Below, one piece after another: positions 45,675 to 52,823 of a DNA stretch of 52,823 nucleotides. The notes under the pieces were generated by a model. It was not told where the DNA came from and made no database searches. It saw only the letters and a program-made list of their open reading frames with translations. Both the position numbers and the translations under genes were made by a program. Every line of letters begins with the position of its first letter. Position 1 is the first letter of the stretch. This DNA comes from an uncultured Bacilli bacterium (lineage in GTDB: Bacteria; Bacillota_I; Bacilli_A; RF39; UBA660): positions 1-52,823 of the forward strand of contig CALVSA010000005.1 of the NCBI GenBank assembly GCA_944358825.1, read 5' to 3'.

Positions 45675-46502
45675 ATGAAAAAACTAATAAACGCAATATT
45701 AACAATAATACTAATTCCTATGATAACACTTTTAATATTAAGCTTTAACTTACAAACAATTATCATAGATACAATATCAACATCAATAGTTAAAGAAGAA
45801 ATTGCCAATAATATAGATGAAATAATTACAGACGCCTATAATATAAATAATGAACAAATAAATAAAGAAATAAAAGAAAATCTAGAAAATAGCAATATCA
45901 CACAAGAGATAACAAACGAATATTTAAACAGCATAATTAAATCATTAGAAAGTAATGATAAAAATCCACCAAACATCAATAACTATATCGAAAAAATAAT
46001 TGATGAAAACGAAGAAACCTTATCCAAACATAACATAACATTAAACGAAGAACAAAAAAATACAATCATAGCAGAAATAAATACTACAGTAATAAACGAT
46101 ACATATGAAAAAATAATCAACAATTTAGATACTAACATAACAAACCAAAATAACAATATCATCAAATTATACAATATACTCATTTCAAATACATTTAAAA
46201 TAATATTAACCATACTAATCGCTATTGATGTATTAATGATTGCAATTATAAAAAAATCATTCTATAAATGGACATACAACCTTGGTATTGCTGGCATAAT
46301 TAATGGAATTGGTCTTGCCATCATCTATCCATTATCCAGCGAAATAATAACAAATTATTTAAACAAGACAACAACATATAATTTCAACATTAACAACCAA
46401 TCAATAACAACAAGCACATATGCATGTATAACATTAAGCGTAATTTTACTAATAATTTATTTTATATGTAAACAAATAAATAAAAAAGAACAAAATAATT
46501 AA
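45675..46502 (+). CDS. Membrane protein, unknown function
   Basis: A 275-aa protein: N-terminal hydrophobic segment (about 7-29), an Asn/Glu/Ile-rich, probably extracytoplasmic helical domain (about 30-165) with several EI..NI.EI patterns, and three C-terminal hydrophobic segments (about 170-192, 200-222 and 248-266). No family recognised. ATG with AAAGGGATG eight to nine bases upstream. Codon use is markedly A-rich on the coding strand. It stands alone on the plus strand. Confidence 0.65.
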   Translation: MKKLINAILTIILIPMITLLILSFNLQTIIIDTISTSIVKEEIANNIDEIITDAYNINNEQINKEIKENLENSNITQEITNEYLNSIIKSLESNDKNPPNINNYIEKIIDENEETLSKHNITLNEEQKNTIIAEINTTVINDTYEKIINNLDTNITNQNNNIIKLYNILISNTFKIILTILIAIDVLMIAIIKKSFYKWTYNLGIAGIINGIGLAIIYPLSSEIITNYLNKTTTYNFNINNQSITTSTYACITLSVILLIIYFICKQINKKEQNN

Positions 46503-46564
46503 TTAAACTTTATATTTAAATAACCTTATATAAACAATTATACACAATATTTTACATTTCAATA

Positions 46565-46593
46565 TTGTATATAATTAATTTTCACGATATAAT
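46565..46593 (+). promoter_or_regulatory. Promoter of the XRE regulator
   Basis: TTGTAT (46565-46570) and TATAAT (46588-46593) with a 17-base spacer. The start codon is 120 bases downstream, leaving an unusually long leader. Confidence 0.65.
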
Positions 46594-46607
46594 AGTGCAC
46601 ATAAAAG

Positions 46608-46708
46608 CGATTTTTCAAAACTACTACAACGTGTAGTATCTAAAAATCGGTTAAGTGTAAGATAATTATTACAGTGGGTGATGAAAAGATATTATTATAG
46701 TGGGTGAT
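46608..46708 (+). promoter_or_regulatory. Structured leader with hairpin and duplicated ribosome-site repeat
   Basis: CGATTTTT/AAAAATCG (46608-46615 and 46642-46649) encloses a second stem ACTAC/GTAGT. Then an 18-base direct repeat, ATTATTAYAGTGGGTGAT, occurs at 46665-46682 and 46691-46708 with one difference. The second copy supplies the ribosome site of the XRE gene; the first precedes a tiny ORF of eight codons (MKRYYYSG). Confidence 0.5.
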
Positions 46709-46712
46709 TATA

Positions 46713-47003
46713 ATGACAAAAACAAAAGCAAGAAAAGTAAATAGAAATAGTGAAATTTATATTTATGAGTTAGTTAGTCAAAACGTAAAAAAATACAGAA
46801 TGATGAGAGGACTAACACAAAGCCAATTAGCGGACCTAGTACCTTACAGTTATTCTACCATTATTTCCATTGAAGGCAATTATCGTAACAATTTTTCTCT
46901 TGCCGTTATTGGATCAATAGCAAAAGCTCTAAATATAAAAATGTATCTACTTTTCATGGATGAAGATGAAACTAAAGATTTTTTAGAAAAACAAAATAAA
47001 TAA
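46713..47003 (+). CDS. XRE-family transcriptional regulator
   Basis: About 96 aa from ATG 46713 (MTKTKARKVNRNSEI), chosen because GTGGGTG lies upstream; the GTG at 46704 is within that site. Residues about 20-80 are an XRE helix-turn-helix: VKKYRMMRGLTQSQLADLVPYSYSTIISIEGNYRNNFSLAVIGSIAKALNIKMYLLF. Its own structured leader suggests autoregulation. Target genes unknown; neighbours on both sides are chromosomal. Confidence 0.8.
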   Translation: MTKTKARKVNRNSEIYIYELVSQNVKKYRMMRGLTQSQLADLVPYSYSTIISIEGNYRNNFSLAVIGSIAKALNIKMYLLFMDEDETKDFLEKQNK

Positions 47004-47034
47004 CAAATAGTTAGTTAATTCTAATCCATCTTTC

Positions 47035-47058
47035 AAACTAGCTAAAAGCTAGTTTTTT
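47035..47058 (+). terminator. Terminator of the XRE gene
   Basis: Stem AAACTAGCT/AGCTAGTTT with a four-base or shorter loop and a T-run. Confidence 0.7.
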
Positions 47059-47064
47059 TGATGC

Positions 47065-47094
47065 AAAAAAACTTATCACTATTTATGATAAGTT
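47065..47094 (-). terminator. Terminator of the rplI-rlmH operon
   Basis: A 9-bp stem AACTTATCA/TGATAAGTT (47070-47078 with 47086-47094) and a T7 run on the minus strand. It overlaps the last codons of rlmH. Confidence 0.7.
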
Positions 47095-47513
47095 TCATTA
47101 TTTAAAATCTTAAAAGACCTATAAATTTGTTCTAATAGCATAACCCTAAAAAGTTGATGAGGAAAGGTTAAATCTGAAAAAGATAAACAATAATTACTTT
47201 TATTAATAATATCTTGATCCAAACCATTTGAACCACCAATAATAAAAGTAATAGTCGAATTAGTAATAAAAGTAGAATCTATCTTTTTTGCTAATTCTAA
47301 AGAAGAAATTTTATTGCCACTAATAACCAAAGAAATAATGTAATCTTGTCTATTAATATGCTTTAAAATTAGCTCTTTTTCAGACTTAATATTACTATCC
47401 TCTAACTCAATCAATTCAATCTTATGATATTTAGAAATTCTCTTATAATAATCTAAAACTGCATCTTTTAAATATTGTTCTTTTAATTTTCCAACACATA
47501 TAATCTTTATCAT
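47079..47513 (-). CDS. rlmH: 23S rRNA pseudouridine-1915 N3-methyltransferase
   Basis: A 144-aa SPOUT methyltransferase acting on helix 69 of 23S rRNA. The start MIKIICVGKLKEQYLKDAVLDYYKRISKYHKIELIELED, the SAM loop FIIGGSNGLDQDI (about 89-101) and the end FPHQLFRVMLLEQIYRSFKILNNETYHK are diagnostic. A shortened first loop keeps it slightly below the usual 155-159 aa. Overlaps walJ by four bases; last gene of the operon. Confidence 0.95.
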   Translation of the reverse strand: MIKIICVGKLKEQYLKDAVLDYYKRISKYHKIELIELEDSNIKSEKELILKHINRQDYIISLVISGNKISSLELAKKIDSTFITNSTITFIIGGSNGLDQDIINKSNYCLSFSDLTFPHQLFRVMLLEQIYRSFKILNNETYHK

Positions 47514-48268
47514 AATTTAATAAGCTCCGTTTCCTCATTTTGCTTACAAACAATGATATGATCAACTAATTGATTATTTTCTTTTAACTTGTTTACTAAA
47601 GTATTATAAGCAAGCTCTGGTTTATTATTTTCTTCACTCAAATGAGCAAGTAAAATATACTTAGTTTTATTACCAATAAAATGAGACAAATATTTAGAAC
47701 TATCAACATTAGATAAATGTCCTTTATCACCATAAATTCTCTTTCGAAGTTCATAAGGGTATTTTCCATTATTAAGCATTTCAATATCATGATTACTCTC
47801 CATAATATATAAATCACGATTTTTTAACATATCAAAATACTTTCTATTAATATACCCAGTATCAGTTATATAAACAACTGAACTATCATTATTATTAATA
47901 ATATAACCATTAGAATCAGTAGCGTCATGAGAAGTTTTAATAACCTCAATTTTCATATCTTTAATATTTATAACATCACTATTAATAAATTCATAATTAG
48001 TAACATAATCAATATCATTAAACATAAGCTTCGAACAATATACTTTAGGATTAAACTTATTACAAAACACCTTTAATCCTTTAACATGATCACTGTGAGT
48101 ATGAGTTATTAAAATACCATCTAAATCATTAGCATCCACACCTATATTAGTCAACTTTTCATTTATATATTTGCAACAATTACCAGCATCAATTAATATT
48201 TTAGCCTTATCAGTTTCAACATAAGTAGTATTCCCCTTACTACCACTTGATAAAACAACTACTCTCAT
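47510..48268 (-). CDS. walJ: Metallo-beta-lactamase-fold hydrolase WalJ/YycJ
   Basis: A 252-aa MBL-fold protein: N-terminal SSGSKGNTTYVE, ILIDAG, the metal motif THTHSDHVKG (about 54-63), HDATDSNGY (about 114), VVYITDTGY and the late LLAHLSEENN. YycJ/WalJ proteins are 5'-3' DNA exonucleases tied to genome upkeep and cell division and usually lie near rlmH. One base shared with the M23 gene stop, four with rlmH. Confidence 0.88.
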   Translation of the reverse strand: MRVVVLSSGSKGNTTYVETDKAKILIDAGNCCKYINEKLTNIGVDANDLDGILITHTHSDHVKGLKVFCNKFNPKVYCSKLMFNDIDYVTNYEFINSDVINIKDMKIEVIKTSHDATDSNGYIINNNDSSVVYITDTGYINRKYFDMLKNRDLYIMESNHDIEMLNNGKYPYELRKRIYGDKGHLSNVDSSKYLSHFIGNKTKYILLAHLSEENNKPELAYNTLVNKLKENNQLVDHIIVCKQNEETELIKL

Positions 48269-49779
48269 TAGTATAACCCCAACGGATTAATAGTATATCC
48301 ACCACGATAAGGCACGCCTATATAAATTGAAAAGTCAAGATGCGTCCCAGCATAAGGACTATAAGATGATGGAGATGGAACAACATAGCCTGTATTACCC
48401 ATTTTAGCTATATGTTGCCCACGCGCCACAGTTTGACCAACAGATACATCAATAGAAGCCAAATGCATATATTGAGAATAATAACCACCAGCATTATGAT
48501 TAATAATTATATAATTGCCACGTCCACCATTACATCCTGAATATCCAGGACTACAACCACCTTTAGCTTCATAAACTACTCCATTATTAGCCGCATAAAT
48601 ATCTGAACCATAACCAGTACCAGCAATATCAATAGCACTGTGGAAGGAACCCCAACGATACTCATAATAAGTTGTAATTACATAAGGACGATTAGTTGGC
48701 CATGCCCAATACGATAAATCTGCCACTTCAGGAACATATTTATCACCTTTTACCAAAACCTCATTAACAGCGGGCTTTAACTCAGTAGAAGAAACAGTAA
48801 CTGTATCTTCCAACTGTCCATTAACATATTGATATTTTCTTGTAACTGAATAAAGACCATTTTCCCCTTGACGCTCAACTTTTTCATAACCCTTTAACTG
48901 TGTTTCATCGTATTTAATCTCTACCTCATAAGGTCTTTCTTCCTCTTCTACACTATGATACTCTACAACTACACTAATAATTGGATCAATCAAACCAACG
49001 ACAACTTCTTGTGATTCATAAAGCAAATTATTTTCACTGTTAAACTGTGGATTAGCAATCAAAAATTCTGCTACATTTAACTTATTATTAGCTGCCACTT
49101 CTTCGATAGTATCTCCTTCTTTAACAGTATAAGTTGCTTGTTTTTCTAAAGTTCCATATAACAAATATTTACTTAATTCATCAACATCAGTAAAAATCTT
49201 CTCATCGACATTAATTAAATCAGTTCTATATGTAACTTTTTCCTTAATATCAATATTTTCAATAATTCTTCCTGTATCCTCAATTTCAGCTTGTGCTCCG
49301 TTCAAAAATGATTGATACTGTTCACTATCAACAAAAGCTTTTATTGTATTCTCTAAAGCTTCATCAAAAATTTCTTTTGATAAAACATTAATAACAATAT
49401 CTTCCGCTTCCTCATCTTCATTATCGATAGTTACTTTAACTCCTTTAATACTAAAATTTTTACTTTCAGTTATTTTATTATATATTTCCTCATCAGTACT
49501 AACATCATCATTATAAGTAGTTTCCTTTCTAATTTCTACCCCTTTAGGAGGATAAATAGTATCTACTTCATACACATTACGAATGCTTTGCTCTTTTTCA
49601 TTAATATAATCATCAAATTCTTCTTCAGACTTAATCGCACCTATCTTTTGGCCATCCAAATAAACAACATAAGAATCGATTGGATTAGCCTTAAGGCGAT
49701 CAGAAAATCCAAATAATAATATCGCTAATGATAAAACAACCACTAAAGATATCAAAGAAAACGACCATTTACTTTTCAC
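48268..49779 (-). CDS. M23 metallopeptidase with LysM and G5 domains, HLD variant
   Basis: A 503-aa membrane-anchored wall hydrolase. One hydrophobic segment (about 6-24); an extracytoplasmic region; LysM (about 209-258, ATYTVKEGDTIEEVAA); G5 domain (about 262-342, VEYHSVEEEERPY...); M23 domain (about 375-500) with the zinc His/Asp in FHSAIDIAGTGYG and the GGRGNYIIINH, YMHL steps. Oddity: the last motif is HLD, not HLH, so one zinc His is replaced by Asp. It may be inactive, a regulator, or an altered-metal enzyme. Operon position between dnaB and walJ. Confidence 0.88.
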   Translation of the reverse strand: MKSKWSFSLISLVVVLSLAILLFGFSDRLKANPIDSYVVYLDGQKIGAIKSEEEFDDYINEKEQSIRNVYEVDTIYPPKGVEIRKETTYNDDVSTDEEIYNKITESKNFSIKGVKVTIDNEDEEAEDIVINVLSKEIFDEALENTIKAFVDSEQYQSFLNGAQAEIEDTGRIIENIDIKEKVTYRTDLINVDEKIFTDVDELSKYLLYGTLEKQATYTVKEGDTIEEVAANNKLNVAEFLIANPQFNSENNLLYESQEVVVGLIDPIISVVVEYHSVEEEERPYEVEIKYDETQLKGYEKVERQGENGLYSVTRKYQYVNGQLEDTVTVSSTELKPAVNEVLVKGDKYVPEVADLSYWAWPTNRPYVITTYYEYRWGSFHSAIDIAGTGYGSDIYAANNGVVYEAKGGCSPGYSGCNGGRGNYIIINHNAGGYYSQYMHLASIDVSVGQTVARGQHIAKMGNTGYVVPSPSSYSPYAGTHLDFSIYIGVPYRGGYTINPLGLY

Positions 49780-51110
49780 TATTTTATCCCCTCTTTCTTT
49801 ATTGATAAAAATGTTGATGTTTTTTTCTTAAACAACATATCAATTGTTGCCGTAGGACCATTACGATGTTTTAAAATAATCAACTGAATAGGCGATGGAA
49901 TATTATCATCACTACCTATTTCTACTTCTGGAGCATGTAAAGCCGCAACAATATCAGCATCTTGTTCAATTGAACCTGATTCTCTCAAATCACTTAACAC
50001 TGGTTTTTTATCTTCTCGCTTTTCTACATTTCTTGATAATTGTGATAAGGCAATAACTGGAACTTCTAACTCTAAAGCCATAGTTTTTAGAGAACGAGAT
50101 ATTTCAGATACTTCTTGTTGTCTAGAACCAGAATAACGAGCAGAAGAATCAATTAACTGCAAATAGTCGATAATTATTAAGCCTAATCCTTCACCTTGTG
50201 TTGCCAAACGTCGACATTTAGCTTTTATTTCCCCAGCTGTAATTCCTCCCGCATCATGAAAGAAAATATTAGTATCTGAAAGCTGACTTATCGCCTCATT
50301 TACGCGACGCCAATCATCGGTTTCCATTTTACCAGTTTGCAATTTTTTATTATCAACTTGCCCCAAAGAACTAATCATTCTCATAACAAGTTGTTCAGCC
50401 GGCATCTCCAAAGAAAAGATTGCAATATTCTTCTTAGTACTCTTTGCAGCTGCACAACCAATATTAAGCGCAAACGCAGTTTTACCAACAGCAGGACGAG
50501 CCGCAACAATTATTAACTGAGTTGGCTTTAATCCTTCTGTTAAGTTATCCAAATCAATTAAACCTGTAGTAAGACCAGTAACTCTTCCTTTATTTTTAGA
50601 AAGCAACTCTAAATCTTCTTGTGTTTTTGAAAGTACATCTTGCACTTTTCTAAATTCTGTAGTTCTACGTGTTTTAGAGACATTTAGAATAGATTTTTCT
50701 GCCTCTTCAACACAACTTACAACATCAACTTCTTTTTCATTAGCAACTTTAATAATATTAGTAGCAACCTCGATCATTCTTCTTAAAGTATACTTCTCAA
50801 TGACTAAGTTAATATAATATCCAACATTAGCGCCAGTGGCTACACTATCAGTTATTTCACTTAAATAACTAACTCCACCTACAGCATCAATTAGTTTCCT
50901 ATTAACAAGTTCACTAGTAAGTGTATTAATATCAACAGGCTGTTTATTGTCATATAAATATTTAATAACTTCAAATATTTTACTATGTGAATCTAAATAA
51001 AACATCTCTTTGTCAACTTCTTCACATGCTTTTTGTAAAGATTCATATGACCAAAAAACTGAACCTAATAAACCTTTTTCAGCTTCAATATTATTAGGTA
51101 GTCCATTCAC
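49779..51110 (-). CDS. dnaB: Replicative DNA helicase
   Basis: A 443-aa hexameric fork helicase. N-terminal domain PNNIEAEKGLLGSVFW, Walker A ARPAVGKTAFALNIG (about 208-222), FSLEMPAEQLVMRM, Walker B LIIIDYLQLI (about 308-317), and the C-terminal LSQLSRNVEKREDKKPVLSDLRESGSIEQDAD. Eight bases after rplI, one base shared with the M23 gene. This rplI-dnaB order is common in Bacilli. Confidence 0.97.
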   Translation of the reverse strand: MNGLPNNIEAEKGLLGSVFWSYESLQKACEEVDKEMFYLDSHSKIFEVIKYLYDNKQPVDINTLTSELVNRKLIDAVGGVSYLSEITDSVATGANVGYYINLVIEKYTLRRMIEVATNIIKVANEKEVDVVSCVEEAEKSILNVSKTRRTTEFRKVQDVLSKTQEDLELLSKNKGRVTGLTTGLIDLDNLTEGLKPTQLIIVAARPAVGKTAFALNIGCAAAKSTKKNIAIFSLEMPAEQLVMRMISSLGQVDNKKLQTGKMETDDWRRVNEAISQLSDTNIFFHDAGGITAGEIKAKCRRLATQGEGLGLIIIDYLQLIDSSARYSGSRQQEVSEISRSLKTMALELEVPVIALSQLSRNVEKREDKKPVLSDLRESGSIEQDADIVAALHAPEVEIGSDDNIPSPIQLIILKHRNGPTATIDMLFKKKTSTFLSIKKEGIK

Positions 51111-51118
51111 AATATCAC

Positions 51119-51562
51119 CTACTTCTCTTTTAAAACAATCATAAGTTTTGCCTTAACTTTTTTGTGTAAACTAACTTCGATAACGTGAGAACCTAAAGTA
51201 TTAATAGGATCATTAATAATTATATCTTTCTTATCGATTTTATATCCAATTTCTTCTAACTTATCAACAATTTGTTTAGAAGAAATAGAACCAAATACAC
51301 GAGAGTCTTTCCCAGTCTTAACACTAAATTCTAATTTCTCTTTTTCTAGTTTATTCTTTATTTTTTCAGCATTAGAAATTGCTTCTTTTTCCCTTTTTTC
51401 ATCAGCCGCAATTTCATTATTTAAACGATTTAAACTTCCTTTTGTATAAGCAACAGCATAACCATTCTTAATTAAAAAGTTAGTTGCATAACCATCTTTA
51501 ACTTCTTTAATCTCATTAATTTTTCCTTGATTTTTTAAATTCTTTATAAAAATTACTTTCAT
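51119..51562 (-). CDS. rplI: Ribosomal protein bL9
   Basis: About 147 aa. Start chosen at the ATG at 51562 (MKVIFIKNLKNQGKINEIKEV) with AAGGGTGG upstream; a GTG three codons earlier lies within that site. The N-terminal rRNA-binding domain KDGYATNFLIKNGYAVAYT (about 26-44), the long connecting helix (about 45-75) and the C-terminal domain with GKDSRVFGSISSKQI are all present. First gene of the rplI-dnaB-M23-walJ-rlmH operon. Confidence 0.96.
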   Translation of the reverse strand: MKVIFIKNLKNQGKINEIKEVKDGYATNFLIKNGYAVAYTKGSLNRLNNEIAADEKREKEAISNAEKIKNKLEKEKLEFSVKTGKDSRVFGSISSKQIVDKLEEIGYKIDKKDIIINDPINTLGSHVIEVSLHKKVKAKLMIVLKEK

Positions 51563-51583
51563 AAGCACCACCCTTGCTATATA

Positions 51584-51612
51584 ATTATACTATATATTAA
51601 AAGGAAAGTCAT
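51584..51612 (-). promoter_or_regulatory. Promoter of the rplI operon
   Basis: TATAAT (51584-51589) with ATGACT at 51607-51612, spacer 17, on the minus strand, 22 bases before the rplI start. The -35 match is moderate. Confidence 0.5.
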
Positions 51613-51614
51613 TA

Positions 51615-52661
51615 CTAAATAAAAATTAATTTAACAAAATCTAATACTAATTTTCTAGTTTCTTTATCAAGATTTCTAAAACTAGCAAATAAATCAAAAA
51701 ACTTTTTCAAATTTATTTCACGCAATAGCTTTATATCATTATCCTCAAAAATAGAAAAAATAGTCTCAACAGTTCGAGCACGATCTACAGGACTTAATGT
51801 CTCTAAACGCTCATTTAATTTTTTCCCTAGATTTTTACTCTTGTTACTTAATTTATCGACAACAAAAGTACTATCACCGCATACCCAAGTAAAAGCATCA
51901 TGTTGAAAAATTCCTAACTTAGTACTTTTTACTACTAAATATTCTACTTGATGATAAAGTATCATTCCAACAATACTATCTTTAGGGACAAACATCTTTA
52001 TTTTAGGTGATATTCTTTTATACTTAATAGAATTTATCTGTTCTTTCAAAAAACCAGGTCCATCATTATTATAAATAGCAACAATCTTATTTCTAACAAA
52101 AAAATTACATCCCATTGCAGCACTTATTGCAAGATTTCCACCTTTTGAATGTCCACCTACTCTAACTATTTTATCATTTATTCTTATCGCACGATTTAAA
52201 TACTTAACTGATAAAAGTTGGGATGCTCCAGGATAATTACAAGCCATAATAAAGTCTTCTTTCCATCCTACTGTTGTATTATCAGTACCCTCATAAGATA
52301 TATATACACTATCATCATTTAAACGAATTGATAAAGCACCAAATTGTTTATGATCATCAACAATATTTACATAATTATATAAAATAGCATCTCCATATCT
52401 CCTACTAGCAGCCATTTTATCAAGTAAATTAGAAACTTTAGGTATTAAATACCATTGTTTTTTCAAATATTTATCATCATATTTAGAAAAATAACGTAAA
52501 CTCACTTCATATAATGTAAGTCCCTTTTCATACATAGAAGGAACTATTCCTGCAAGAGGTAAATAAGAAAGCTGAGACAAAATTAAATTATCAATATCAT
52601 TAAATGGATATTCACGAAAACTTTTATCTTTATGTTTTTCCAAATAACCTAATATATCCAT
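51615..52661 (-). CDS. Mbeg1-like (DUF2974) alpha/beta hydrolase
   Basis: A 348-aa hydrolase-fold protein. Nucleophile elbow VGGHSKGGNLAISAAMG (Ser about 170), an oxyanion-side ISYEGTDNTTVGWKEDF (about 124-140), and a late His in FQHDAFTWVCG (about 256). The start FNDIDNLILSQLSYLPLAGI (about 20-40) is the typical Mbeg1 opening. Probably cytoplasmic lipase or esterase; substrate unknown. ATG with GGTGAT. It ends 3 bases before the rplI promoter region. Confidence 0.85.
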   Translation of the reverse strand: MDILGYLEKHKDKSFREYPFNDIDNLILSQLSYLPLAGIVPSMYEKGLTLYEVSLRYFSKYDDKYLKKQWYLIPKVSNLLDKMAASRRYGDAILYNYVNIVDDHKQFGALSIRLNDDSVYISYEGTDNTTVGWKEDFIMACNYPGASQLLSVKYLNRAIRINDKIVRVGGHSKGGNLAISAAMGCNFFVRNKIVAIYNNDGPGFLKEQINSIKYKRISPKIKMFVPKDSIVGMILYHQVEYLVVKSTKLGIFQHDAFTWVCGDSTFVVDKLSNKSKNLGKKLNERLETLSPVDRARTVETIFSIFEDNDIKLLREINLKKFFDLFASFRNLDKETRKLVLDFVKLIFI

Positions 52662-52687
52662 AATATCACCAACTTATCTGTATTTAT

Positions 52688-52716
52688 ATTCTAACATTTT
52701 TTTTACATATTTACAA
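52688..52716 (-). promoter_or_regulatory. Promoter of the Mbeg1-like gene
   Basis: TTGTAA (52711-52716) and TAGAAT (52688-52693), spacer 17, on the minus strand 27 bases before the ATG. Confidence 0.6.
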
Positions 52717-52730
52717 CTTTCAATCAAAGG

Positions 52731-52823
52731 ACAAAGGAAACAAAACAAATTTTGTTTCTTCCTTGTCGTTACCTCCAAGGTTTCCTACTTCATAGATAGT
52801 CTCTGACTAGTCTCCATAGGCTT
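52731..52823 (-). mobile_element. Right end / omega-RNA of a third TnpB element (partial)
   Basis: 93 bp identical at 92 positions to 35285-35377, including the terminal hairpin and GAAGTAGGAA motif. It runs off the right edge, so a tnpB gene on the minus strand should follow there. It lies 14 bases upstream of the Mbeg1-like promoter. Confidence 0.85.

Overview
The window comes from a very AT-rich, low-GC Gram-positive bacterium, most likely a gut-type Bacillota of the Bacilli / RF39-like range. The inference rests on a T-box controlled thrS, an rplI-dnaB-M23-walJ-rlmH operon, ParC, MurF and a D-Ala-D-Ala ligase (so a peptidoglycan wall), LysM amidase pieces, lipobox lipoproteins, GGAGG-type ribosome binding sites and the standard code (TGG for Trp, TGA as stop). 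Nearly all genes lie on the minus strand.

Region by region. 1-2946: a diversity-generating retroelement (DGR) with a MutS-I-like accessory protein, Avd and a DGR-type reverse transcriptase, followed by the first 259 codons of a secreted protein that runs off the left edge and is the probable diversified target. The template and variable repeats are not recognisable in the window. 3134-9850: a 21-bp perfect inverted repeat, a lipoprotein, the CCA-adding enzyme, a divergent DUF4143-type ATPase with a palindrome over its promoter, and T-box-thrS-dapA. 9963-10382: tRNA-Ile, tRNA-Glu and tRNA-Lys. 10444-17878: an agmatine deiminase operon (aguB-aguD-aguA, no carbamate kinase beside it) and a potABCD polyamine transporter. 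17891-22931: murF, parC and divergent ddl.

22985-35218 is one cell-wall amidase gene cut in two by an integrative element of about 10.8 kb (24104-34933). The element has 12-bp terminal inverted repeats, a large serine recombinase, a replication-type HTH protein, a single-chain restriction-modification-specificity enzyme, an AbiE toxin-antitoxin pair, a regulator, a membrane protein and a DUF6414-like gene with a damaged 5' end. It has no conjugation genes, so it looks like a recombinase-driven defence carrier.

35285-45395 is a second defence locus: a complete Wadjet system (jetABCD, DUF2397/2398/SMC-like/DUF2399 type, that is type II) lying between two decayed TnpB elements in the same orientation. 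Outside these lie two versions of the amidase 5' end, one being the live N-terminus and the other a degenerate relic. A third copy of the TnpB right-end / omega-RNA segment starts at 52731 and runs off the right edge.

45675-52716 returns to chromosome: an unknown membrane protein, an XRE regulator with a structured, duplicated leader, the rlmH-walJ-M23-dnaB-rplI operon and an Mbeg1-like hydrolase.

The strongest novelties are the incomplete DGR at the left edge, the split amidase with resolvable att sites, and the Wadjet locus bracketed by TnpB relics and duplicated amidase ends. All functions are read from motifs and context; no database search was possible.
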